From positions 1 through 7,877 of the forward strand of contig JAGLRU010000202.1 of assembly GCA_023136145.1 (NCBI GenBank): 7,877 nucleotides of DNA, in the 5' to 3' direction. The DNA is from Alphaproteobacteria bacterium. Lineage in GTDB: Bacteria > Pseudomonadota > Alphaproteobacteria > Micavibrionales > UBA2020. The notes beneath the pieces were generated by a model. That model made no database searches and had not been told where the DNA came from. It was given only the letters and a program-made list of their open reading frames with translations. The stretch's first letter is position 1. Every line of letters starts with the position of its first letter. Shown piece by piece: positions 1 to 6,231 of the stretch. The translations under genes were made by a program, and so were the position numbers.

Positions 1-2
1 TA

Positions 3-77
3 GCTGTTGTAGCTCAGTGGTAGAGCACACCCTTGGTAAGGGTGAGGTCGAGAGTTCAATCCCCTCCAACAGCACCA
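3..77 (+). tRNA. trnT: tRNA-Thr (anticodon GGT)
   Basis: A full cloverleaf can be folded by eye. The acceptor arm pairs GCTGTTG (3-9) with CAACAGC (67-73). The D stem is GCTC/GAGC (12-15 with 23-26). The anticodon stem CACCC/GGGTG (28-32 with 40-44) holds the loop TTGGTAA with anticodon GGT at 35-37, which reads the threonine codon ACC. The T arm (50-66) has loop TTCAATC and one A-C mismatch in its stem. Discriminator A74 is followed by an encoded CCA (75-77). The gene is intact, so any element using its 3' end as attachment site has left the tRNA complete. I saw no second copy of its 3' end in this window. Confidence 0.97.
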
Positions 78-129
78 TTACTTAAAAACAATTTGAAAAT
101 CAAATAGATAGAACCCGGAACAACAAACA

Positions 130-864
130 ATGAAATATCAGATCATATCTCCAATAGCCGATGTTCACGGCGTACCTGACACTGACGCTCTTCGCGGGAA
201 GTTTGAAACGCAGCTTGTTTTTGGTGAGGTTTTTAACGTTCATGAAGAGAAAAACGATTGGTGCAAAGGTGTTTGTACGCATGATGAATATCCGGGATAT
301 ATTGAAAGCAAGCATCTAACGAAAGCCGTAACAAATCCCACGCATATCATCACCGCCGCACGCAGCTATACCTATCGCGATGCGACCATCAAATCCCCAA
401 TGATAAACACTCTCAGTTTCGGCAGCCGGATCACCATTACTTCCGCCGTCCATCAGGATTACGCACAGATAAGCGATGGCTCGTGGATTTACAAAAAGAA
501 TATCGCACCAATTGATACTATTGACAAAAACCATGTCGCCACAGCAATGAAATTTCTGGAGACCCCTTATTACTGGGGCGGAAGAAGCAGCTTCGGCATT
601 GATTGTTCGGGACTGGTACAAGTCGTTCTCGCCCGCGCTGGTATTGCCGTTCTGCGTGATACGGAGATGCAGGAAAATGCGCTCGGCAGTTCGGTGGACA
701 CACCACGCGCCGGAGACATTGTTTTTTTCTCGGGACACGTCGGCATCATGGCAAATGACCGCGACCTTATACACGCCAACGCTTTTCACATGAAAGTAAC
801 GATTGAACTGCTCAATGTTATCGTTGAGCGCGGTATAAAAATAACCTCAATCCGGCGATTGTAA
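130..864 (+). CDS. NlpC/P60 cysteine peptidase with N-terminal bacterial SH3 domain
   Basis: A 244-residue protein, probably a murein-peptide endopeptidase that cleaves D-Glu/diaminopimelate-type peptide bonds during wall recycling. Residues about 1-130 form SH3-like beta-rich modules (GEVFNVHEEKNDW and a following GYIESKHL segment), as in alphaproteobacterial dipeptidyl-peptidase VI-like enzymes. Residues about 135-244 are the NlpC/P60 (C40) domain. Its nucleophile is Cys159 in DCSGLVQ, after the YYWGGRSS substrate motif. The catalytic His is His203 in SGHVGIM and the third polar residue is probably His215 in LIHAN. I see no signal peptide or membrane segment, so a cytoplasmic location is likely. 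The start at 130 gives the complete SH3 region; the ribosome site is weak (GGAAC at 117-121). The gene lies 53 bases after the tRNA, and its last 18 bases overlap the convergent lipoprotein gene. All catalytic residues are present, so I expect it to be functional and part of the resident chromosome. Confidence 0.9.
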   Translation: MKYQIISPIADVHGVPDTDALRGKFETQLVFGEVFNVHEEKNDWCKGVCTHDEYPGYIESKHLTKAVTNPTHIITAARSYTYRDATIKSPMINTLSFGSRITITSAVHQDYAQISDGSWIYKKNIAPIDTIDKNHVATAMKFLETPYYWGGRSSFGIDCSGLVQVVLARAGIAVLRDTEMQENALGSSVDTPRAGDIVFFSGHVGIMANDRDLIHANAFHMKVTIELLNVIVERGIKITSIRRL

Positions 865-1269
865 ACTTTCGCCCAGAGGATATTCTTCGGATTTCGCGTT
901 CATAGTGACGGTGATAGTGTCAGGATAGGAATAAATGGAGTTACTGGCGATATCATAAGCCATACCCGGTATAAACCAGTTATAAAAATTCAGCGCATCT
1001 GGTTTAACGATCATTTCCGATTTCACTTCCGTGACACTTGTGAAATAATTGGCCTTTTCACAAGTCACCGTCATAGGAAGAGGCGAACGTTCCACAATAA
1101 CGGAACGTGGAGTCAGAACGCGGTATTTGTTTTTCTCCGTATGGAGGAAGCATTCCGCATCCTACACGCCCGGCGTATTGATAACAATTTTCTGGAAGGA
1201 ACCCTGAAAAGAAGTATTACAACCGGACAAGATGAAAACAGAAATAATCGCAAGTAATAAACGTCTCAT
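847..1269 (-). pseudogene. small lipoprotein gene interrupted by an in-frame amber codon
   Basis: Read on the minus strand from ATG at 1269 to TGA at 847-849, the frame has 140 sense positions, one of them TAG (codon 36, plus-strand 1162-1164). The N-terminus MRRLLLAIISVFILSGCN is a textbook lipoprotein signal with lipobox LSGC (Cys17), so the product would be lipid-anchored in an envelope membrane. A good ribosome site, GGGGAG (plus strand 1279-1284), lies 9 bases before the ATG. Translation resumes sensibly after the TAG with DAECFLHTEKNKYRV and a beta-rich domain containing paired cysteines, resembling small PEGA-like alphaproteobacterial lipoproteins. The part after the stop has an internal ATG at 1095 but would then lack its signal. 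A CAG-to-TAG change (Gln) would be the simplest cause. Function is unknown. The 3' end overlaps the convergent peptidase gene by 18 bases. I am confident the frame was once a gene; whether the TAG is real, read through or an error is open. Confidence 0.8.
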
Positions 1270-1321
1270 AACGATGCTCTCCCCTCTGCTATATTATATA
1301 GTACTTTAGAATAAATGGAAA
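1270..1321. promoter_or_regulatory. divergent promoter region between lipoprotein gene and conserved hypothetical
   Basis: The gap between two divergent starts is only 45 bases and is rich in TATA-like sequence. For the minus-strand lipoprotein gene, a perfect TATAAT -10 (plus strand 1293-1298) is preceded at 17 bases by TTTCCA (plus strand 1316-1321, 4 of 6 matches to TTGACA). That -35 would overlap the start codon of the divergent gene. For the plus-strand gene, TATATT at 1290-1295 is a 5-of-6 -10 match with no good -35 and would leave only a short leader. The two transcription units could therefore interfere. This is motif matching by eye only. Confidence 0.45.
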
Positions 1322-2043
1322 CATTGGATTATTGGAGGCTTTGCAAAAAGGTTTCTCTTTTTCAAGCAATTATGCTGATACTTGGCTATGATCCTGAAAA
1401 TTATAAAGGGGATAATTTTGAGTATAATAATACCATCCCTGACGGATATGGTGCTGTTAAAACAGCATTGCTAGATGCAGTCACAAGCGGAGAAACTGAG
1501 GCTGTTATTGCCCAAAATCATGAATATAACGATCATGGGGAGGCGTGCGGCTTTATTCCCAATACCGTCAATATTGATAGAACCATTTTAACGGTAGTTT
1601 CAATTAAACTTTTTTTGAAAAGCCGTGGGTTTATCACGGGATTCTTTTTTCCTGAAAGCGTAGTAACAAATGAATTTCTTGATCCTGCTCACCAGTGTTA
1701 CGCTCAAAAGCTGGCGGCAGCTGTAAACGCATGGACGGTGGTTTCTGGTAACGATAGTCTTTTGAATGGTAAGACACCAAAGCAGGCCATGGAAAAGTGG
1801 TTGCGGGAACATGGCAGTCAATTTGGTTTGACCAAAGATGATGGCAATCCGAATGAAACGGGCATTGAGGAAATTTGCAAAATTGCGAACTGGAGGCCGG
1901 AGGGCGGAGCGGCCAAAACGCCAAATGCTTCATCTACCACCACCCCGGCTAACAGTAACCCTCCCACCCCCAAAAAGACATTGAAATTAAAGAAGATTGA
2001 GCCAGTTGAATCGTTAATAGACGACAGTGAAATTCCCTTCTGA
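1315..2043 (+). CDS. conserved hypothetical protein of integrative elements (LDYWRLC / ETGIEE type)
   Basis: A 242-residue soluble protein of unknown function with no signal peptide or membrane segment. I recognise its layout from hypothetical proteins that sit near AlpA regulators and integrases in proteobacterial elements. It has an N-terminal LDYWRLCKKVSLFQAIMLIL helix at residues 3-22, a central segment with LKSRGFITGFFFPE, and then the most conserved part, KTPKQAMEKWLREH followed by DDGNPNETGIEEICKIANW. This is recollection of the family, not a search. The C-terminus (about 200-242) is a low-complexity Pro/Thr/Ser/Lys linker ending in an acidic DDSEIPF tail. Such acidic tips often mediate protein contacts, for example in single-stranded DNA-binding proteins, but that parallel is speculative here. 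There is no Shine-Dalgarno before ATG 1315; the leader would be about 10-13 bases, so initiation may be nearly leaderless. The start fits because the conserved motif begins at residue 3. Confidence 0.8.
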   Translation: METLDYWRLCKKVSLFQAIMLILGYDPENYKGDNFEYNNTIPDGYGAVKTALLDAVTSGETEAVIAQNHEYNDHGEACGFIPNTVNIDRTILTVVSIKLFLKSRGFITGFFFPESVVTNEFLDPAHQCYAQKLAAAVNAWTVVSGNDSLLNGKTPKQAMEKWLREHGSQFGLTKDDGNPNETGIEEICKIANWRPEGGAAKTPNASSTTTPANSNPPTPKKTLKLKKIEPVESLIDDSEIPF

Positions 2044-2057
2044 CTTGATCCCCACCC

Positions 2058-2082
2058 ACCCCTTGCCGTATTTGCGGGGGGT
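2058..2082 (+). terminator. GC-rich hairpin after the conserved hypothetical gene
   Basis: ACCCCTTGC (2058-2066) pairs with GCGGGGGGT (2074-2082) over nine positions, two of them G-T, around a 7-base loop. It starts 15 bases after the TGA at 2041-2043. No real T run follows (AGGATAGAGTATATTT), so it may be a weak terminator or an RNA-stabilising hairpin rather than a standard intrinsic terminator. Confidence 0.45.
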
Positions 2083-2099
2083 AGGATAGAGTATATTTA

Positions 2100-2137
2100 G
2101 CGGGGGAGTTTTTTGAACCCGCCCAGCTATTTTTTTT
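2100..2137 (+). terminator. possible terminator: GCGGG/CCCGC stem then T8
   Basis: GCGGG (2100-2104) can pair with CCCGC (2118-2122) around a 13-base loop, and an eight-T run follows at 2130-2137, seven bases after the stem. The T run itself sits in the loop of a small CAGC/GCTG inverted repeat. The spacing is not ideal. Together with the preceding hairpin it suggests that transcription from the 1315 gene is damped before the AlpA-like gene. The rest of the 2044-2191 gap shows no gene. Confidence 0.35.
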
Positions 2138-2191
2138 GGCTGCTGAACGTCATAGTTTTCCCTCGTAACTTAATAAATGAGGAAAAACATA

Positions 2192-2401
2192 ATGGAACTA
2201 GAGAATCAGAAAATCAAAGAACGTATCCTGCGTCTTGCGGACGTAAAAACCCGCACAGGTCTGAGCCGCAGCACCATTTACGCACATATCAAGACCGGAG
2301 ATTTTCCACGGCACATCAGCTTAGGGGCGCGATGCGTAGGCTGGGTGGAAAGCGAAATTGACGCATGGATACAGGCACGTATCCTGAAAAGCCGTACATA
2401 G
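2192..2401 (+). CDS. AlpA-like excisionase/transcription regulator
   Basis: A 69-residue DNA-binding protein of the phage AlpA (MerR-like winged-helix) family, known for activating excision or integrase genes of prophage-like elements. The fold signature is visible: LRLADVKTRTGLSRSTIYAH as the helix-turn-helix, then the DFPRHISLGARCVGWVESEIDAWIQAR wing and C-terminal helix in the usual order. I chose ATG 2192 over the in-frame ATG at 2177 because GAGGAA (2179-2184) lies at a suitable distance from 2192, while 2177 has no ribosome site. Both start before the conserved domain. It ends with TAG at 2399-2401, the only intact gene here to do so; read-through would add just five residues before a TGA. 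It is 14 bases upstream of the next gene and likely co-transcribed with the integrase, consistent with control of element mobility. Confidence 0.88.
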   Translation: MELENQKIKERILRLADVKTRTGLSRSTIYAHIKTGDFPRHISLGARCVGWVESEIDAWIQARILKSRT

Positions 2402-2415
2402 CCCCGGCGCAAGCC

Positions 2416-2625
2416 ATGAAAACCAAGAAACGCACATACAACCCGCGGCGGGTACGTACCGGACTGTCCTATACCGTCCAAGACATTGCTGAAATATATG
2501 AAGTTCACAAAAACGCCGTTCTACGCTGGATCAAGAACGGCTTACCCGTCATTGATAAGAAAAAACCATATCTTGTTTACGGAGGCGAACTGGCAAAGTA
2601 CCTGCGGAAAAAACAAGCCGGATGA
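2416..2625 (+). CDS. helix-turn-helix protein, N-terminal half of a frameshifted HTH-zinc-ribbon gene
   Basis: As it stands this frame encodes 69 residues, MKTKKRTYNPRRVRTGLSYT onward. It contains an excisionase/MerR-like helix-turn-helix (TVQDIAEIYEVHKNAVLRWI) and a short wing (KKKPYLVYGGELAKYL), and stops at TGA 2623-2625. The stop looks premature. One frame over, the sequence continues directly as a zinc-ribbon segment (2614-2884). Removing one A from the A6 run at 2608-2613 would join both into a 155-residue protein, a layout I recall in alphaproteobacterial element genes of this position. An upstream ATG at 2365 would overlap the AlpA-like gene, but the basic MKTKKRTYNP start at 2416 fits the domain better. 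No clear ribosome site is seen, so translational coupling to the AlpA-like gene is likely. The product probably binds DNA. Alone, the 69-residue form keeps the HTH but lacks the zinc ribbon. Confidence 0.75.
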   Translation: MKTKKRTYNPRRVRTGLSYTVQDIAEIYEVHKNAVLRWIKNGLPVIDKKKPYLVYGGELAKYLRKKQAG

Positions 2626-2884
2626 ATTTTTCTGCTTCAAATGCCGTGCCCCGCGCAAGGCGTGGGAGAACGTGGCAGACATCCGGATCAGGAATGAAAG
2701 CAAGCTGTCAATTTCAGGTCTTTGCGCTGTTTGCAATACACCCGTCCACCGCGCCGGATCGGTCAAAAAACTCATGGAATACCAGAAAATCTTCTCAATC
2801 CAGACGATACAGGAAGCACGCATAACTGACAGTCCTTCTCCCATCGTAAACAGTGACATGAGAAAGGATGAAAAACGTGACTAA
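2614..2884 (+). pseudogene. zinc-ribbon C-terminal half of the frameshifted HTH gene
   Basis: In the +1 frame relative to the HTH segment, the translation reads DEFFCFKCRAPRKAWENVAD and later SGLCAVCNTPVHRAG, and ends at TAA 2882-2884. Two CxxC pairs (Cys codons at 2633 and 2642, then 2723 and 2732) separated by 26 residues form a classic zinc ribbon. The segment has no start codon of its own at a sensible place; the only upstream ATGs in this frame (from 2486) lie inside the HTH gene and give a shadow translation. It therefore belongs to the 2416 gene. The ATG at 2622 that overlaps the HTH stop opens a third frame lacking these motifs and is not an alternative. The end overlaps the integrase start (2868) by 17 bases, which suggests the intact gene was translationally coupled to the integrase. 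Confidence 0.72.
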
Positions 2885-4004
2885 ATACAACCCGAAAAAT
2901 GAGCGTATAAAACGCGATTATTTCCGCTATCAGAAAGAGGCACGGCGCAAGGCTGACACCACCCTGACAGGTATACACAATGCGCTATCCGGCTTTGAAA
3001 AATATACGACGTTTAAGGACTTTGCCACTTTCAACAAAGAACAGGCCATAGCCTTCAAAAAACACCTCGCCGCCAGAAAAGCCAAACGCACCGGAGAGCC
3101 GATCAGCAAAGCTACAGTCCTTTCCATCCTGAACGCCCTGAAAGAATTTTTCCGATGGCTAGCGTGGCAGCCCAGTTATAAATCCCGTATGCATGTGCCG
3201 GATATTGAATATTTCAACCTGTCAGATAAAGAAATAAGCATAGCCAAGGCCGCAAAGCATAAGAATTTTCCTACGCTGGAGCAAATTCATAAAACTATCT
3301 TCTCCATGCCCACAGAAACGGACATCCACCGCCGTAACCGTGCCCTGATAGCTTTTGCTATTCTGACAGGCATGAGGGACAACGCCCTTGCTTCCTTGCG
3401 CCTGAAACACGTTGATCTGACCCGCAACCCCGTCCTGATACGGCAGGAACCGGATATGGTGAGGACAAAATTCAGCAAACAGATTTTCACATTTCTTTTT
3501 CCCGTAGGGGATAAGGTTCAGGCTGTTGCGCTGGACTGGATTAAAGAATTACGGGACGTAAAACTTTACGGACAAAATGATCCAATTTTCCCCCGTACAA
3601 AACTAGGTCATGATAAAAACATGTCTTTTACCGCACAAGGACTGGAGCCTGAATGCTGGGAGACCACCGCATCAATCCGCAAGATTTTCAGGGAAGCCTT
3701 TGAAGGTGCCGGACTGCCGTATTTTCACCCGCACCTGTTCCGTCATACTCTCTCCCACCTTGGACAAGAAACCTGCCGCACACCGGAACAATTCAAGGCA
3801 TGGAGCCAGAATCTAGGTCATGAAAACCCACTGACAACCTTTACCAGCTACAGCCATATTGACCCGTACAGGCAGGGAGAAGTGATAAGGGGGCTAAATT
3901 ATAGGAGAGAGAAACGAGGACAAACTAGATCGCCTTCTACGCCTTGTAGAAGAAAAAGATGGGCGTTAATTATTGATATTTATTATCTTACCTGTTTAAA
4001 CTAA
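2868..4004 (+). CDS. tyrosine-type site-specific recombinase/integrase with shifted C-terminal tail
   Basis: A 378-residue integrase. Residues about 10-105 are the SAM-like core-binding domain (helical, DNA-clamping) and about 135-335 the catalytic domain. The active-site residues are visible: Arg170 in TGMRDNALASLRL, His289 and Arg292 in HLFRHT, His318 in LGHENPL and the nucleophile Tyr328 in TSYSHID. Lys201 in the VRTKFSK strand is a plausible beta-hairpin lysine. It would catalyse strand exchange between att sites of the element and chromosome. ATG 2868 has AAAGG immediately before it, too close for ideal initiation; GTG 2877 would be better spaced and costs only three residues. After residue about 343 the frame slips. 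The natural tail, DKLDRLLRLVEEKDGR then TAA at 3967-3969, lies one frame over, while the actual frame reads on into an unrelated basic tail to 4004. The shift comes after the nucleophile, so activity may survive, although C-terminal tails often mediate synapse contacts. Confidence 0.88.
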   Translation: MKNVTKYNPKNERIKRDYFRYQKEARRKADTTLTGIHNALSGFEKYTTFKDFATFNKEQAIAFKKHLAARKAKRTGEPISKATVLSILNALKEFFRWLAWQPSYKSRMHVPDIEYFNLSDKEISIAKAAKHKNFPTLEQIHKTIFSMPTETDIHRRNRALIAFAILTGMRDNALASLRLKHVDLTRNPVLIRQEPDMVRTKFSKQIFTFLFPVGDKVQAVALDWIKELRDVKLYGQNDPIFPRTKLGHDKNMSFTAQGLEPECWETTASIRKIFREAFEGAGLPYFHPHLFRHTLSHLGQETCRTPEQFKAWSQNLGHENPLTTFTSYSHIDPYRQGEVIRGLNYRREKRGQTRSPSTPCRRKRWALIIDIYYLTCLN

Positions 4005-4024
4005 CAGTGTTTATTCATCACTGT
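3973..4024 (+). promoter_or_regulatory. possible promoter and inverted-repeat operator before the STAND-TPR gene
   Basis: TTGATA (3973-3978) and TAAACT (3997-4002) are acceptable -35 and -10 matches with an 18-base spacer, giving a start near 4009. The inverted repeat ACAGTG (4004-4009) and CACTGT (4019-4024), 9-base loop, sits on that predicted start. A competing repeat, CTGTT/AACAG (3992-3996 with 4003-4007), shares one arm. The arrangement would suit a repressor site or a leader hairpin 30 bases before ATG 4054. Its AT-rich stem makes it a poor terminator for the integrase gene. By eye only. Confidence 0.3.
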
Positions 4025-4053
4025 CTCAAAATCATTTCAGAAAGCCTGTATAT

Positions 4054-6231
4054 ATGTCGAATCAGATATTCCTACCGGTTTTCTGCGGTCGTGAAGAAGA
4101 ACTTAAAATCCTACAGGATGCATGGGGCAAAGTTTCAGCCGATCAGCCTAAACCTCAACTTATTGTTTTACTGGCAGAAAGCGGGCTTGGGAAAACACGT
4201 CTTGTTCAAGAGTTCTACAAATGGCTTTCCACGCATCATGACGGTATCAAAGACAAGGGATACTGGTCGGATACCCTAGAAACAACTGATAAGAATAAAG
4301 GTGTTAATCCAAATATCTCTGAATGCAATACAAAACATACTATTCCCTTCATATGGTGGGGCATGCGGTTATCAGACCTTGGCAAACACAATCAGGCCGG
4401 AGGGGCGGCTTTGCCTACCTATCTGAATGCCCTTAAACTTCATTTAGAGCCAATGTATCAAGCACGTAGTGGCTTGGATCGAAAAAACCACAAAAGAAAA
4501 ATAGTAGGGAAGACTATTGCTGATTTTATTCCTGGTGTTGGAAATGTATTAGGAATAGTAGACGCTGATTTTGAATTGTCTAAAATTAAAAATGAAGCCA
4601 AGAATGAAATCGATCCCACAAATTTAAATGCAATAAAATCTAAACAAAGTAAAGATATAATTCAGAGTGCATTGCATGATTTGGAAATCGTATTGAGTGG
4701 AAAGAAACGTAAAATTCCTACGGTTATTTTTATTGATGATGCGCAATTTTCCCAAACTGATCCAAGCATTACAAAATTTGTTTCTGACCTGCTTGATAAT
4801 GCTTTTAAAAAAAATTGGCCGTTATTAATTTTAGTTACCCATTGGGAAGCAGAGTGGAATAAACATCAAGGAACTTCGGAGAATTCAATTGCCGGATCAA
4901 TTATTGATCGAAAACATCTTCTGGAAGAAAATTGGGCACCCCTTCCTTTATCGAATAAACTTGACCTCTTGCCTATGCTGCAAGAAAATTTACCGGGTAT
5001 TGGAACCGAACAAAAAACTGCCTTGCTAGATAAAGTTGGAGGCAATCCGCTTTATCTTTTCGAATTAATACAACTTTGCCTGAGAAGCGAAGGATTTTTC
5101 ATTGATCGGGATATCGAAAAGGCGATGACCGAAGATGGAATTAAAAAACTGCTCTCAGAAAAAACTACTATCTCGACTGTTATCCTGGAACGCTTCCGGC
5201 TTTTTCCCGAAGCCATCCAGCAATCTTTGGTTCTTGCCAGTCTTCAGGGTATGGATTTTGCTACCTCTCTTTTAAAAGAAGTCGCTGATATTCTTCACAT
5301 AAAAGACATTAACGAGGGACTTATAAAAGCAGAAAATCCGCATGCTTTTGTATCGGGAGCAAAGCTAGATATCGCAACTTTTACCCAACGTATTCATCAT
5401 GAAACTGCCGCTGGACAACTGCGTCATAAAAACGATCCGGAAAAAGTTAAAGATGCTTTGCAAGAAGTTATTCGCACCCGTGTACAAGATGATACGCTTC
5501 TGGAAAAGCTTTCCATTAATGACAAACGGAATACTCTTGCCCTTACCATTGAGTTATTTGCCGACACACAAAATCTTTATGATCTGCGTCTTGTAATCAA
5601 GGCGAGCATAATACTTGGAATTGATGCCCAATCACAGTTTGATTATCTTGGGAGCATTGCTAAAACAGGACGGCTTATTGAAATTCTTAAGCGGGCAGAC
5701 ACTCAATATAAAACCTCTTTACCTGTCGAATTCCAGAACAATCTGGCGGCAGTCTATATAAACCGGGGCAATGTCCGTCAGGACATACAAGAATTTTCAG
5801 AAGCCCTTGAAGATTACGGCAATGCCATTACAATACAAGAAGCTTTGCGTAAAACGCTAGGGAACAAATGGCCGGGAGAATTCCAAAACGATCTGGCAAA
5901 TGCCTATATGAACCGAGGCACTACACGTGCAAGATTACAGGACTTTCCGGGAGCCATCGAAGATTACAGCAATGCCATCACAGTTATGGAAGACCCATGT
6001 AATACGTTGGGGAACAACTGGCAGGACAAATTTCAGAACGATCTGGCAAGTGCCTATATAAACCGGGGAACTGCACGTGCAAAATCGCAGAACTTTCCGG
6101 AAGCCATTAAAGATTACGGCAGTGCCATTACAATACGGGAAGCCCTGCGTGATACGCTGGGAGACAACTGGCCAAGCGAATTCCAGAACGATCTAGCAAA
6201 GACTTATATGAACCGGGGAAATGTCCGTTAG
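4054..6231 (+). CDS. STAND-like P-loop ATPase with C-terminal TPR repeats (N-terminal part, to amber codon)
   Basis: 725 residues up to TAG at 6229-6231; the same frame continues to 7128, so the full protein would have about 1024 residues. It opens with the AAA/ORC-type STAND motif FCGREEEL (residues 10-17). Walker A is AESGLGKT (41-48, Lys47; the usual first Gly is Ala41). Walker B is TVIFIDDA (223-230, Asp228/229). Next come a sensor-1-like strand LLILVTHW (257-264) and VGGNPLYLFELI (328-339), the GNP signature of the STAND NTPase lid. Residues about 150-185 are a glycine-rich hydrophobic insert (IADFIPGVGNVLGIVDA). A helical linker (about 370-555) leads to 50-residue TPR-like repeats from residue 560. 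STAND proteins are ATP-driven switches in which the repeats sense a ligand and the NTPase oligomerises. No N-terminal effector precedes the NTPase here, so the output is unknown. Its place between two integrases suggests accessory, possibly defensive, cargo. The ribosome site before ATG 4054 is poor. The stretch 4480-4700 is notably AT-rich. Confidence 0.85.
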   Translation: MSNQIFLPVFCGREEELKILQDAWGKVSADQPKPQLIVLLAESGLGKTRLVQEFYKWLSTHHDGIKDKGYWSDTLETTDKNKGVNPNISECNTKHTIPFIWWGMRLSDLGKHNQAGGAALPTYLNALKLHLEPMYQARSGLDRKNHKRKIVGKTIADFIPGVGNVLGIVDADFELSKIKNEAKNEIDPTNLNAIKSKQSKDIIQSALHDLEIVLSGKKRKIPTVIFIDDAQFSQTDPSITKFVSDLLDNAFKKNWPLLILVTHWEAEWNKHQGTSENSIAGSIIDRKHLLEENWAPLPLSNKLDLLPMLQENLPGIGTEQKTALLDKVGGNPLYLFELIQLCLRSEGFFIDRDIEKAMTEDGIKKLLSEKTTISTVILERFRLFPEAIQQSLVLASLQGMDFATSLLKEVADILHIKDINEGLIKAENPHAFVSGAKLDIATFTQRIHHETAAGQLRHKNDPEKVKDALQEVIRTRVQDDTLLEKLSINDKRNTLALTIELFADTQNLYDLRLVIKASIILGIDAQSQFDYLGSIAKTGRLIEILKRADTQYKTSLPVEFQNNLAAVYINRGNVRQDIQEFSEALEDYGNAITIQEALRKTLGNKWPGEFQNDLANAYMNRGTTRARLQDFPGAIEDYSNAITVMEDPCNTLGNNWQDKFQNDLASAYINRGTARAKSQNFPEAIKDYGSAITIREALRDTLGDNWPSEFQNDLAKTYMNRGNVR

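Noticed and set aside
50..77. Attachment-site duplication of the tRNA-Thr 3' end
   Set aside because: I looked for a second copy of the T-arm and acceptor end in the window and saw none beyond very short chance matches.
316..789. 157-codon minus-strand open frame opposite the NlpC/P60 gene
   Set aside because: It is antisense to a gene with clear catalytic motifs, shows no domain signature and has atypical composition, so it is a shadow frame.
2113..2361. 82-codon open frame overlapping the AlpA-like gene
   Set aside because: It has no ribosome site and reads the AlpA-like domain out of frame.
2605..2616. Programmed -1 frameshift at the A6C slippery sequence
   Set aside because: A -1 shift from the HTH frame leads to the third frame, not to the zinc ribbon. 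Reaching the zinc ribbon needs +1, so the classic -1 mechanism does not fit.
2622..2825. Open frame with ATG overlapping the HTH stop (ATGA), a possible coupled small gene
   Set aside because: Its translation is low-quality and lacks the two CxxC pairs found in the neighbouring frame over the same bases; the zinc-ribbon frame is the real one.
4007..4279. 90-codon open frame overlapping the start of the STAND gene
   Set aside because: It covers the Walker A region in the wrong frame and shows no motif; the 4054 frame carries the NTPase signatures.
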